DNA from: Zunongwangia sp. ESRF-bin46
GTDB taxonomy: Bacteria; Bacteroidota; Bacteroidia; Flavobacteriales; Flavobacteriaceae
DNA length: 64,000 nucleotides
Direction of reading: 5' to 3'
Assembly (NCBI GenBank): GCA_002631855.1
Contig: NTLF01000013.1
Coordinates: 186,001 to 250,000 of the forward strand
The position numbers and the translations under genes were made by a program. Below, piece by piece: positions 8,431-16,001 of this stretch (position 1 is the first letter of the stretch; each line of letters starts with the position of its first letter). A model generated the notes under the pieces. The model was not told the DNA's origin. It was given only the letters and a program-made list of their open reading frames with translations, and did no database searches.

Positions 8431-9717
8431 ATGTCAAAGACAGCAATCCTCGAAATTGATGGTAAAAGTTATGAGTTTCCTATTATTACAGGAAGCGAGA
8501 ATGAGCAAGCTATCGATATAAAAACACTTAGAAGTGTAACGAACGGTGTAACTACAATAGATCCAGGTTATAAAAACACAGGATCTTGTGAAAGTGCCAT
8601 TACTTTTTTAAATGGTGAAAAAGGTATGTTGCGCTACAGAGGATATGCTATTGAAGATTTAGCTGAAAAGGCAGAATTTTTAGAAGTAGCATATTTATTG
8701 ATTTTTGGTGAATTACCTTCTAAGGCTGAATTAGCGAAATTTCACGATGATATTAGAGAGCACTCACATGTTGATGAAGATTTAAAGAAAATCCTTGATG
8801 GATTTCCAAAATCTGCTCACCCAATGGGCGTGTTGTCTTCATTGACTTCAGCTTTAGTGGCTTTCAATCCTTCTTCAGTAAATGTGGATAGTGAAGAAGA
8901 TATGTACAATGCTATTGTTCGTATTTTGGCAAAATTCCCGGTATTGACAGCTTGGGCGTACAGAAAACGTGTAGGAAGACCATTGGATTATGGAGATGAT
9001 TCATTAGGCTATGTAGATAACTTCCTTAAAATGATGTTTAAAAAGCCAAATGGGGAGTATAACTCTAACAAAACTGTGGTTGATGCCTTGGATAAACTAT
9101 TAATCTTGCACGCAGATCACGAACAAAACTGTTCTACTTCTACTGTACGGATGGTTGGATCAGCACACACTGGGTTGTTTGCTTCCTTATCAGCAGGTAT
9201 TAACGCGCTTTGGGGGCCACTTCACGGAGGTGCCAACCAAGCTGTGATTGAAATGCTTGAAGCCATTAAAGAAGATGGAGGCGATACGCATAAGTTTATG
9301 CAAAAAGCAAAAGATAAAAACGATCCATTCCGTTTAATGGGCTTTGGTCACCGTGTGTATAAAAACTTTGACCCTAGAGCAAAAATAATTAAGAAATCTG
9401 CAGACGAAGTATTGGCCGATCTTGGTGTAGAAGACCCAGTATTGGATATTGCCAAAGGATTGGAAAAAGAAGCTTTGGAAGATTCATACTTTGTTGACAG
9501 AAAACTATATCCGAATGTAGATTTTTACTCTGGTATTATCTACCGAGCTTTAGGAATCCCTACCGAAATGTTTACAGCTATGTTTGCATTAGGCCGTTTA
9601 CCAGGTTGGATTGCACAATGGAGAGAAATGCGTTTGCGTAAAGAACCAATTGGTCGTCCTAGACAAGTTTATATTGGTGAAACACATCGTGACTTCAAAC
9701 CAGTGGACAAAAGATAA
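8431..9717 (+). CDS. gltA: Citrate synthase
   Basis: 428 residues from the ATG at 8431 (MSKTAILEIDGKSYEFPII); a longer frame to 8350 would read through the promoter. It condenses oxaloacetate and acetyl-CoA into citrate. The type II hexameric-form signatures are present: HADHEQNCSTSTVRMVGSA with a substrate-binding His, GFGHRVYKNFDPRAK with the second His, and PNVDFYSGIIY with the catalytic Asp. It is a single-gene unit between two terminators. Confidence 0.96.
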   Translation: MSKTAILEIDGKSYEFPIITGSENEQAIDIKTLRSVTNGVTTIDPGYKNTGSCESAITFLNGEKGMLRYRGYAIEDLAEKAEFLEVAYLLIFGELPSKAELAKFHDDIREHSHVDEDLKKILDGFPKSAHPMGVLSSLTSALVAFNPSSVNVDSEEDMYNAIVRILAKFPVLTAWAYRKRVGRPLDYGDDSLGYVDNFLKMMFKKPNGEYNSNKTVVDALDKLLILHADHEQNCSTSTVRMVGSAHTGLFASLSAGINALWGPLHGGANQAVIEMLEAIKEDGGDTHKFMQKAKDKNDPFRLMGFGHRVYKNFDPRAKIIKKSADEVLADLGVEDPVLDIAKGLEKEALEDSYFVDRKLYPNVDFYSGIIYRALGIPTEMFTAMFALGRLPGWIAQWREMRLRKEPIGRPRQVYIGETHRDFKPVDKR

Positions 9718-9740
9718 ACTAAGGAAATTTAAAATAAGCA

Positions 9741-9772
9741 AAGCATCCTCATAAATTGGGGATGCTTTTTTA
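9741..9772 (+). terminator. Terminator after gltA
   Basis: AAGCATCC (9741-9748) pairs with GGATGCTT (9760-9767), followed by a T-run. The T-run merges with the promoter element of the next gene at 9771. Confidence 0.9.
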
Positions 9773-9778
9773 TATTTG
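9771..9778 (+). promoter_or_regulatory. Promoter of the arginine-deiminase-like gene, placed for a leaderless transcript
   Basis: TATATTTG is a perfect TAnnTTTG match and ends only four bases before the ATG at 9783. With transcription normally starting a few bases after this element, the message would begin at or next to the start codon. Confidence 0.6.
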
Positions 9779-9782
9779 TAAT

Positions 9783-10697
9783 ATGATCAATTTAAACGTT
9801 AAAGACGAAGTATCACGCCTTCGGGCGGTTGTATTAGGTTCAGCAAATAGTAATGGTCCAGCACCTACCTTAGACGAGGCATACGACCCAAAATCTAAAG
9901 AACATATTCAGGCAGGCACGTATCCTAAAGAAGCTGATATGATTCAAGAAATGGAAGCTGTTGCCAAAGTTTTTGAAAAATACGATGTAAAAGTATATCG
10001 CCCCAAAGAAATAGAAGACTACAACCAAATCTTTACACGTGATATAGCTTTCGTTATAGAAGATAAATTCATAAAAGCTAATATACTTCCTGATCGCGAT
10101 CAAGAGATTGATGCCATTAAGCATGTGATTGATCAAATTCCTTCAGAAAATGTAATCAAATTTCCTGAAGACATACATGTGGAAGGTGGTGATGTCATGC
10201 CTTGGAACGATTATATTTTTGTGGGAACCTACCGTGGAGAGGACTATTCAAATTATATAACTGCCCGCACTAATATGAAAGCGGTAAAAAAATTGCAAGA
10301 TCTATTTCCGAATAAAAAGGTAAAATCATTTAACCTTAAAAAATCGAATACCGAAGCCAAAGACAATGCGTTGCATTTAGACTGTTGTTTTCAACCTTTA
10401 GGAAAAGGAAAGGCAATTATTCATAAAGAAGGGTTTTTAGAAGAAGAAGAGTATCAATGGCTTGTAGATTACTTCGGAAAAGAGAATTGCTTCCATATTA
10501 CTAAAGACGAAATGTACAATATGAACAGTAATGTGTTTTCTATTTCCCCTGAAGTGGTTATATCAGAAAAGAATTTCACACGTCTAAATACATGGTTACG
10601 CGAACAAGGCTTTACGGTTGAAGAAGTACCATATGCCGAAATTGCCAAACAAGAAGGTTTGTTGCGTTGCAGTACCATGCCTTTGATACGTGAATAA
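9783..10697 (+). CDS. Arginine-deiminase/amidinotransferase family protein
   Basis: 304 residues from the ATG at 9783 (MINLNVKDEVSRLRAVVLGS). The guanidino-group-modifying fold is shown by FTRDIAFVIEDKF, the HVEGGDVM loop, LHLDCCFQPL with the catalytic His, and a Cys near the end (LLRCSTMPL) in the position of the nucleophile. Such enzymes hydrolyse or transfer amidino groups of arginine, dimethylarginine or related guanidines; the exact substrate cannot be read from the sequence. A CtlX homologue lies 3 kb downstream on the same strand, which suggests arginine/citrulline metabolism. The gene ends one base before the convergent MarR gene. Confidence 0.8.
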   Translation: MINLNVKDEVSRLRAVVLGSANSNGPAPTLDEAYDPKSKEHIQAGTYPKEADMIQEMEAVAKVFEKYDVKVYRPKEIEDYNQIFTRDIAFVIEDKFIKANILPDRDQEIDAIKHVIDQIPSENVIKFPEDIHVEGGDVMPWNDYIFVGTYRGEDYSNYITARTNMKAVKKLQDLFPNKKVKSFNLKKSNTEAKDNALHLDCCFQPLGKGKAIIHKEGFLEEEEYQWLVDYFGKENCFHITKDEMYNMNSNVFSISPEVVISEKNFTRLNTWLREQGFTVEEVPYAEIAKQEGLLRCSTMPLIRE

Positions 10698-10698
10698 A

Positions 10699-11307
10699 CT
10701 AGCCAGCTTTTTCTTCAAATTCAGGGCAGTCCAAACGGATATCTGTTGTGTGTAAATCTTTTTCCAAAAGCTTACAATAATCAGTAGTTTCTTTTGGTTC
10801 ATAAAACTTACAACCATAACACATTCGTTGTACGGTTAAAATACCGGTACGGTTTAACTTATAAATAAGGTTACTGATACTATTGAAAAGCGCTTCTTGT
10901 TCTTCTATTGGTGTTTTTGACAGTTGATTCTTGATAGGATTGGCAAAATCCGCTGTGGCACTGACCATTTCTTTGCCTTTGGATGTCAAAAAAACCGAAT
11001 AGCTTCGACTATCGGCCGATGAAAAATCTTTTTCAATAAGTTCTTTTTTAAGTAATGCTCTAATGGCATCGCTTACAGTAGGCTTGGTTACGTTAAATTC
11101 TTTTGCAAAATGGCTTACATTGCAAAGCTCTATTTTATGGTAGGCAACAAAAATAAGTAGTTGTATCTGTAACGGACTTAAACCATTCGCCTTCGCTTTT
11201 TCCCATAACAATACTTTGAACACCTCTGAAATGCGTTCCAGGCCTGCTACAATTTTATTGGAAACATCCCCCAATTGATCTTTTGGATTAAAAATACTGT
11301 CACCCAT
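10699..11307 (-). CDS. MarR-family regulator with a four-cysteine C-terminal tail
   Basis: 202 residues. Residues about 40-140 form a MarR winged helix (SPLQIQLLIFVAYHKIE, then VTKPTVSDAIRALLKKELI and DSRSYSVFLTSKGKEM with the wing). The last 40 residues are unlike typical MarR proteins and carry Cys163, Cys166, Cys178 and Cys194 (C-x2-C-x11-C-x15-C), which could bind zinc or an iron-sulfur cluster or act as a redox switch. Upstream and next to the two neighbouring minus-strand genes are TTAGGAwTCCTAA palindromes, the likely operators. Regulator identity is firm; the signal it senses is inferred. Confidence 0.85.
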   Translation of the reverse strand: MGDSIFNPKDQLGDVSNKIVAGLERISEVFKVLLWEKAKANGLSPLQIQLLIFVAYHKIELCNVSHFAKEFNVTKPTVSDAIRALLKKELIEKDFSSADSRSYSVFLTSKGKEMVSATADFANPIKNQLSKTPIEEQEALFNSISNLIYKLNRTGILTVQRMCYGCKFYEPKETTDYCKLLEKDLHTTDIRLDCPEFEEKAG

Positions 11308-11362
11308 AAAAAATAGTATTATCTGCTTTCTATCGTTAAAGAGTTTAAAAGCTTTAACTAGT

Positions 11363-11410
11363 TTCTCAAGATATGTCCTTATGTTAACAATTTAAGACAT
11401 ATCCTGAGAA
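11363..11410. promoter_or_regulatory. 15-bp inverted repeat upstream of the MarR gene
   Basis: TTCTCAAGATATGTC (11363-11377) is matched by GACATATCCTGAGAA (11396-11410) with one mismatch in 15, separated by 18 bases. No T-run follows on either strand, so it is more likely an operator pair or an mRNA leader stem than a terminator. It lies 56 bases upstream of the MarR start. Confidence 0.55.
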
Positions 11411-11435
11411 CTAATAAGTTGCTAACATAGCAAAG

Positions 11436-11448
11436 TTAGTATTCCTAA
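11436..11448. promoter_or_regulatory. Palindromic operator, copy 1
   Basis: TTAGTATTCCTAA, one base off the 13-bp palindrome TTAGGAwTCCTAA. It overlaps the stop codon of the secreted-protein gene and lies 129 bases upstream of the MarR start, so it may serve autoregulation. Confidence 0.6.
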
Positions 11449-12188
11449 TCAGTTTTTTGAGTGTTTTTCTCAACTTTATACGGAAGACTTAAATCACCAC
11501 TTGCAATGCTATACACATTATATACACCAAGCATAGGAAGGTTTTTGTTACTAGTATTTACTTTCATGAAGGCTGTTACACCATCAAACTTAAAATCGGT
11601 TTGATCTTGTATCCTGTAATCTGGTACGATAACTTGGATGGTGTTATTTTTTGTTGTCACAGGAAATCCTGGTGAGTCCATATACATAGGCATACCCGGA
11701 TTTGTAGGAGGAAGTTTTACTGTAGTATCGGCTTTTTTAAACTGTTTTACCGAAAAACCGCCAGCAACTCTTTCGTCTTTTATCAATACTACCCAGTGGG
11801 GATGCCATATAATGCCATCGTTATCATATTTACTGTCTTTGTTTTCGTCCCAAAGTGGTGTGTCATCAAAATCTGGATGCGATGTTAGTGCCAAGGCAAT
11901 AATACCATCCGTTTTATTAAACCCGACAGCTGTGGGTGGCAAAGACGTAGGGAATACATATCCTAGAACAGGTGCTCCGTCCAGTTGTCCTTTAGGGGTT
12001 GGTGTTTGACTGCCTGCGTTCCCTTTTACGGTAATACTCCACACGGTCAGGTTTAAATCGGTTTGATGGGTTACAGTTATGTGTTCAATAGCGAAAGCAT
12101 CGGTATTGTAAGGGTCGGTTTGGGCAACTGTAGTACAAGTAATTGCCACTACAGCTCCTATGGTTAATAAAAGCTTGCTTATTTTCAT
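11445..12188 (-). CDS. Secreted protein of unknown function in the MarR cluster
   Basis: 247 residues with a signal peptide (MKISKLLLTIGAVVAITC, cleavage likely after TVAQ). I do not recognise the family. The mature part is rich in Thr, Asp and Pro and looks like beta-structure: DAFAIEHITVTHQTDLNLTV, then DNDGIIWHPHWVVLIKDERV and GVTAFMKVNTSNKNLP. There is no lipobox and no transmembrane helix apart from the signal. A perfect TTAGGAATCCTAA palindrome lies 10 bases before the ATG, so the MarR regulator probably controls it together with the thioredoxin-like gene. Export to the periplasm or surface is inferred from the signal peptide only. Confidence 0.7.
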   Translation of the reverse strand: MKISKLLLTIGAVVAITCTTVAQTDPYNTDAFAIEHITVTHQTDLNLTVWSITVKGNAGSQTPTPKGQLDGAPVLGYVFPTSLPPTAVGFNKTDGIIALALTSHPDFDDTPLWDENKDSKYDNDGIIWHPHWVVLIKDERVAGGFSVKQFKKADTTVKLPPTNPGMPMYMDSPGFPVTTKNNTIQVIVPDYRIQDQTDFKFDGVTAFMKVNTSNKNLPMLGVYNVYSIASGDLSLPYKVEKNTQKTD

Positions 12189-12198
12189 ATTTTTATGA

Positions 12199-12211
12199 TT
12201 AGGAATCCTAA
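12199..12211. promoter_or_regulatory. Palindromic operator, copy 2
   Basis: TTAGGAATCCTAA, a perfect 13-bp palindrome, between the thioredoxin-like gene and the secreted-protein gene, 10 bases upstream of the latter start. Confidence 0.7.
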
Positions 12212-12226
12212 CTTTTAAGGGTTTGA

Positions 12227-12460
12227 TTAATTTTTTACATCAGCTAGACTAGCTCCAAAGTTAATATGTAGTACATTACCATTAGGAGTTACTATTGCTG
12301 GAACAGATTGTACACCAGCTTTTTCAGCTTCATCAATACGGTTTCGGGTCTCACCAAGGTGAACCACCTCTACTTGATTGGGATCGGTAATTTTGAGAAT
12401 GTCGTGCTCTGCGCTTACACAAACAGGACATCCTGCGTGATAAAAAATTGATTTTTTCAT
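12227..12460 (-). CDS. Small thioredoxin/glutaredoxin-like protein (CPVC)
   Basis: 77 residues, one domain. MKKSIFYHAGCPVCVSAE carries a CxxC active site at residues 11-14, and VQSVPAIVTPNG holds the cis-proline loop expected in the thioredoxin fold. It has no signal peptide, so it should act in the cytoplasm as a dithiol oxidoreductase or a thiol relay. It is much shorter than thioredoxin (about 105 residues) and nearer to glutaredoxin-type proteins. A 19-bp near-perfect palindrome with the shared core lies upstream, and a MarR regulator with four Cys lies in the same minus-strand group, which points to a shared redox or electrophile response. Confidence 0.75.
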   Translation of the reverse strand: MKKSIFYHAGCPVCVSAEHDILKITDPNQVEVVHLGETRNRIDEAEKAGVQSVPAIVTPNGNVLHINFGASLADVKN

Positions 12461-12501
12461 AATGATAAAATTTAAATGAGTGCATTATTGCGTTTCAAAT
12501 A

Positions 12502-12520
12502 TAGTAAGGAATCCTAACTA
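12502..12520. promoter_or_regulatory. Palindromic operator, copy 3
   Basis: TAGTAAGGAATCCTAACTA is palindromic over 19 bases with a single mismatched pair and contains the core AAGGAATCCT. It lies 41 bases upstream of the thioredoxin-like gene. Confidence 0.7.
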
Positions 12521-12615
12521 AAACAAATTTAATTTTGAATTTCTAAAGTATTTTTCGAATAAAGCCCTATTTTTAATAAAACCACAACGTTTTTTATTGC
12601 GTATATTTTTATATC

Positions 12616-13428
12616 ATGAAATCATCACCACTCATAATTTTTTTAAGCTGCATTCTAATATTAACCAGCATACAAGCTTTATCCCAAGGCAAGATAGATG
12701 GTTTTTACCGCGGAAATGGTAATACAACAATTACATTAGGAGCCGGATTTGAAGATAACAAGGACTACTTGGCTGGTACCGATGAAACCGATATTGCTCG
12801 AAAACTTTATTATGTGAACCTTTTTGCAGCTTACGGAATTACAAAAGACCTTGATGTAAACGTATCCTTGCCTTACATTGAAATAGATGATAATAAAAAT
12901 GTACAAGATGTTTCGTTGTTTTTAAAATACCGTACCCTTAAAAAAGAATATTCTAACGGAAAACTAGAGTTGAGTTTTGCTGGAGGTTTTTCAACGCCTG
13001 TTTCCGACTATAATGTTGGCGGGTTGAATGATATTGGTCAACAAGCCACTATAATCGAAACAAGGGCAATGGCGCATTATCAAACAAATGCAGGATGGTT
13101 CGCGACCCTACAAAGTGGTTTTTCATTTAAATTAGAAGAAGTTCCCAATAGCTTACCAATAACTTTTAAAGCTGGACAAGCTTTAGATAAGTGGTATTAC
13201 GATGTGTATTACGATTATCAGCATTCTTTTGGTGGAATTGATTACCTAGAAACTCCACCTCCGCAAAACTTTCGTCGTTTTGGGGTAGATTACCATAAAA
13301 TTGGCGGGACAGGGTATCGTTCGTTTACCGATACTTTTGGGGCGTATGTTAGTGTTTCATATGTTTTGGGTGGAAGGAATATATTTCAAGGTCCCGGATA
13401 CGGAATTGGTGTGTCTGCGAATTTTTAA
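12616..13428 (+). CDS. Outer-membrane beta-barrel protein
   Basis: 270 residues with a signal peptide (MKSSPLIIFLSCILILTSIQ, then ALSQG). The remainder alternates polar and hydrophobic residues in strand-length blocks (LYYVNLFAAYGITKDLDV, then KLELSFAGGFSTPVS and YYDVYYDYQHSFGG) and ends in GPGYGIGVSANF, with the aromatic C-terminal residue typical of outer-membrane barrels. This fits a 10-14-strand porin or transporter, but no specific family is clear. It is transcribed away from the MarR cluster; the 155-base spacer holds operator copy 3, so joint control is possible but unproven. Confidence 0.7.
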   Translation: MKSSPLIIFLSCILILTSIQALSQGKIDGFYRGNGNTTITLGAGFEDNKDYLAGTDETDIARKLYYVNLFAAYGITKDLDVNVSLPYIEIDDNKNVQDVSLFLKYRTLKKEYSNGKLELSFAGGFSTPVSDYNVGGLNDIGQQATIIETRAMAHYQTNAGWFATLQSGFSFKLEEVPNSLPITFKAGQALDKWYYDVYYDYQHSFGGIDYLETPPPQNFRRFGVDYHKIGGTGYRSFTDTFGAYVSVSYVLGGRNIFQGPGYGIGVSANF

Positions 13429-13486
13429 GGTAACTTCTTTTCTATAAAATACTTTAATCAAGTAAAAATTTCCGTCTAAAAAACCT

Positions 13487-13494
13487 TAATTTTG
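13487..13494 (+). promoter_or_regulatory. ctlX -7 promoter element
   Basis: TAATTTTG matches TAnnTTTG and ends 19 bases before the ATG at 13514. Confidence 0.6.
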
Positions 13495-13513
13495 CAGCCT
13501 AAAACAATACGTT

Positions 13514-14446
13514 ATGCAGCAAATAACCGATACTATATTGATGATTCGCCCAGTTGCCTTTCGAATGAATGAGCAAACGGCGGTAAATAACTATTTTCAA
13601 GAAGAAATTGATCTTGAAAATGCTAAAGTAAACGAAAAAGCTCAACAAGAATTTGATGCTTTTGTTGAAAAGTTGAGTAATGTTGGTGTAAACGTTATTG
13701 TTGAAGATGATAAGTTAGAACTGGACACCCCAGACTCTATTTTTCCGAATAACTGGGTAACCTTTCACGAAAATGGTGATATCGCTTTGTATCCTTTATT
13801 TGCAAAAAACAGGCGTAAAGAACGTCGTGAAGATGTAATTGAACGTATAGAAAAGGAAGGATTCAAAATTAAAAACGTAGTAGATTATACCGATGCTGAA
13901 AACGAAGGTTTTTATTTAGAATCGACCGGAAGTTTAATTTTAGATCGTGTTAATCAAAAAGCATATTGTGCTTTATCTCCTAGAGCTGATGAGCAATTAT
14001 TAATCGAGTTTTGCGAAGACTTTGAATTCACTCCTGTAATTTTCACTGCCAATCAAACAGTTGATGGAAAACGTGCTGCGATTTATCATACCAATGTAAT
14101 GATGTGTTTAGCTGAAAACTTCAGTGTTATTTGCTTAGACACGATTGATGATGCAAAAGAAAAGAAAAATGTAGTTCAGCATTTAAAAGATGATGGGAAA
14201 GAAATCATCGCCATTACCGAAGCCCAAATGCATAACTTTGCAGGAAATATGCTTCAGGTACGAGGGGCAAACGATAAAAAGTATTTAGTGATGAGTGCAG
14301 CAGCGCATAAAAGCCTTACTGAAGATCAAGTTTCAGCAATTGAAAAGCACTGCGAAATTTTAAGTACTGATTTGACTACCATTGAAACATGCGGTGGTGG
14401 AAGTGCACGTTGTATGATGGCTGAAATTTTTCTTCCGAAGCAATAA
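13514..14446 (+). CDS. ctlX: Citrulline-utilisation hydrolase CtlX type
   Basis: 310 residues of the amidinotransferase superfamily, CtlX branch: MQQITDTILMIRPVAFRMN at the start, IFPNNWVTFHENGDIALYP, the YHTNVMMCLAENF region with the catalytic His, and a nucleophilic Cys in ETCGGGSARCMMAEIF near the end. CtlX enzymes act on citrulline or related ureido/guanidino compounds in the cytoplasm. Length is normal. A second member of the superfamily lies at 9783-10697, so this neighbourhood may support arginine/citrulline breakdown. The gene ends 4 bases before the convergent BCCT transporter gene. Confidence 0.85.
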   Translation: MQQITDTILMIRPVAFRMNEQTAVNNYFQEEIDLENAKVNEKAQQEFDAFVEKLSNVGVNVIVEDDKLELDTPDSIFPNNWVTFHENGDIALYPLFAKNRRKERREDVIERIEKEGFKIKNVVDYTDAENEGFYLESTGSLILDRVNQKAYCALSPRADEQLLIEFCEDFEFTPVIFTANQTVDGKRAAIYHTNVMMCLAENFSVICLDTIDDAKEKKNVVQHLKDDGKEIIAITEAQMHNFAGNMLQVRGANDKKYLVMSAAAHKSLTEDQVSAIEKHCEILSTDLTTIETCGGGSARCMMAEIFLPKQ

Positions 14447-14450
14447 ATAG

Positions 14451-15953
14451 TTACTCTTTTTTGTGACTGGCTAAATCCCGAAGCCACAAACCAATCATTA
14501 CCACCATAAGCAAGCTTAGCGGTAAGGAAGTGATAATCAATAATTTTTGCATAGCAATTAACACATCGCTATCTTCTTTTGCGTGACCTAAAAGCACTAT
14601 TCCTACTGAAAAAATGATTAGGATTATTCCCCAAAGCAACCGTTGTTTTTTATTGGGGTTTTGACTGCCTTTATCGGTAAACATGCTTAATACATAAATA
14701 GCCGAATCAACAGAAGTCACTAAAAAACTAACTAGTAACAAAATAACAATTGAATTGATAAAAGCAGTAAGCGGATAAGCTTCAAAAAAGACAAAAATAG
14801 AAGTAAAAACATTATCAAATTCCCCGGAATAACTGCCCCATTCCGAAATCATATCAAAAGCAGATTGTCCAAAAGTAGTAAACCAGAAAAAGGTTCCTAA
14901 TGAGGGGATGAGTAATACACCTATAATCGTTTCCCGTAACGTTCTTCCTTTTGAAATTCGTGCGATGAAAATTCCGGTAAACGGAGCCCATGCCAACCAA
15001 AAAGCCCAATAATAGTACGTCCAGTCGGTTAAGAACTCAATCCCTGGATCGAATTTCCCAATCGCGAGGCTCATAGGTATAAAGTCAATTACATATCGAT
15101 ATATTCCAGTTGCTAGTTGCTTTAAAATTAAGATCATATCACTTTGAAAAAAAACAAATAGCAGCAAGGCAACAGTTATATAAATGTTTATTGTAGAGAT
15201 ACGTTTAATGCCTTTTTCAACACCACTTAATGCAGAAACCAATGCTAAAATACCAATGCCAATGACCAATGCTATAATCAGTTGATAACTGAAATCAGCT
15301 TCAAATAAGTGATCTAAACCGCCTTTAATTTGGGAAGCACCTAATCCCAATGCAGCCACCAACCCAAAAATAGTTGTTAAAATGGTGAGTATATCGATAC
15401 TTGCAAGAAACCCCTTCCCTTTTTTCTGAAATAAGGAAGAAAAAGTACTGCTCGTCGCTACAGTTTTATTTTTATGAAACACGGCATATCCAATAGCCAA
15501 TGCAAATACGGCGTAAAAAGCCCAAGCTGTAAATCCCCATTGATAAAAGGTAAATTCTAGCGCAATCACTTCCGAAGAAAGATCTGTGGAAAGGGGTGGG
15601 TTTTGCTGCATAAATACCGGTTCTTGCACTGCCCGCAATAAAATTCCTGAACCCATTCCAGCACTATACAACATAGCAATCCATGGCAGACGTTTAAAAG
15701 CTGGTTTTTCATTTATGTGACCTAACTTATAAGTTCCCCAAGGGGAAATGGCGATTGCTATTAATAAAAGCACACAGCCTAGACCTAGATATAAATAGAA
15801 AGAGCCAAAATGATTACGTACCCAAATGGATAAACTTTCAATGAGGGCGTATGTTTCAATAGTTTTTATATATAGAAATAGGGAAAATAGTAGCAATAAC
15901 CCCAATGAAATACTGAGAAGTTTATTCTTTTTAAATATGCTGAAAATTTTCAA
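14451..15953 (-). CDS. BCCT-family transporter (betaine/carnitine/choline type)
   Basis: 500 residues with about twelve membrane helices. The conserved BCCT stretch is clear: YYWAFWLAWAPFTGIFIARI followed by SKGRTLRE; an earlier SAGMGSGILLRAVQEP covers the Gly-rich TM helix of the substrate site. These carriers import quaternary amines such as glycine betaine or choline with sodium or protons, usually for osmoprotection. The only start codon after the upstream stop is TTG at 15953. The cytoplasmic tails are short compared with BetT or BetP, so direct osmosensing by a long tail is unlikely. The substrate is not decided. Confidence 0.88.
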   Translation of the reverse strand: MKIFSIFKKNKLLSISLGLLLLFSLFLYIKTIETYALIESLSIWVRNHFGSFYLYLGLGCVLLLIAIAISPWGTYKLGHINEKPAFKRLPWIAMLYSAGMGSGILLRAVQEPVFMQQNPPLSTDLSSEVIALEFTFYQWGFTAWAFYAVFALAIGYAVFHKNKTVATSSTFSSLFQKKGKGFLASIDILTILTTIFGLVAALGLGASQIKGGLDHLFEADFSYQLIIALVIGIGILALVSALSGVEKGIKRISTINIYITVALLLFVFFQSDMILILKQLATGIYRYVIDFIPMSLAIGKFDPGIEFLTDWTYYYWAFWLAWAPFTGIFIARISKGRTLRETIIGVLLIPSLGTFFWFTTFGQSAFDMISEWGSYSGEFDNVFTSIFVFFEAYPLTAFINSIVILLLVSFLVTSVDSAIYVLSMFTDKGSQNPNKKQRLLWGIILIIFSVGIVLLGHAKEDSDVLIAMQKLLIITSLPLSLLMVVMIGLWLRDLASHKKE

Positions 15954-16001
15954 AACAGATTGTGCTTATACAATAGTACAAATCATTTTTTAAAATGCTA
16001 T

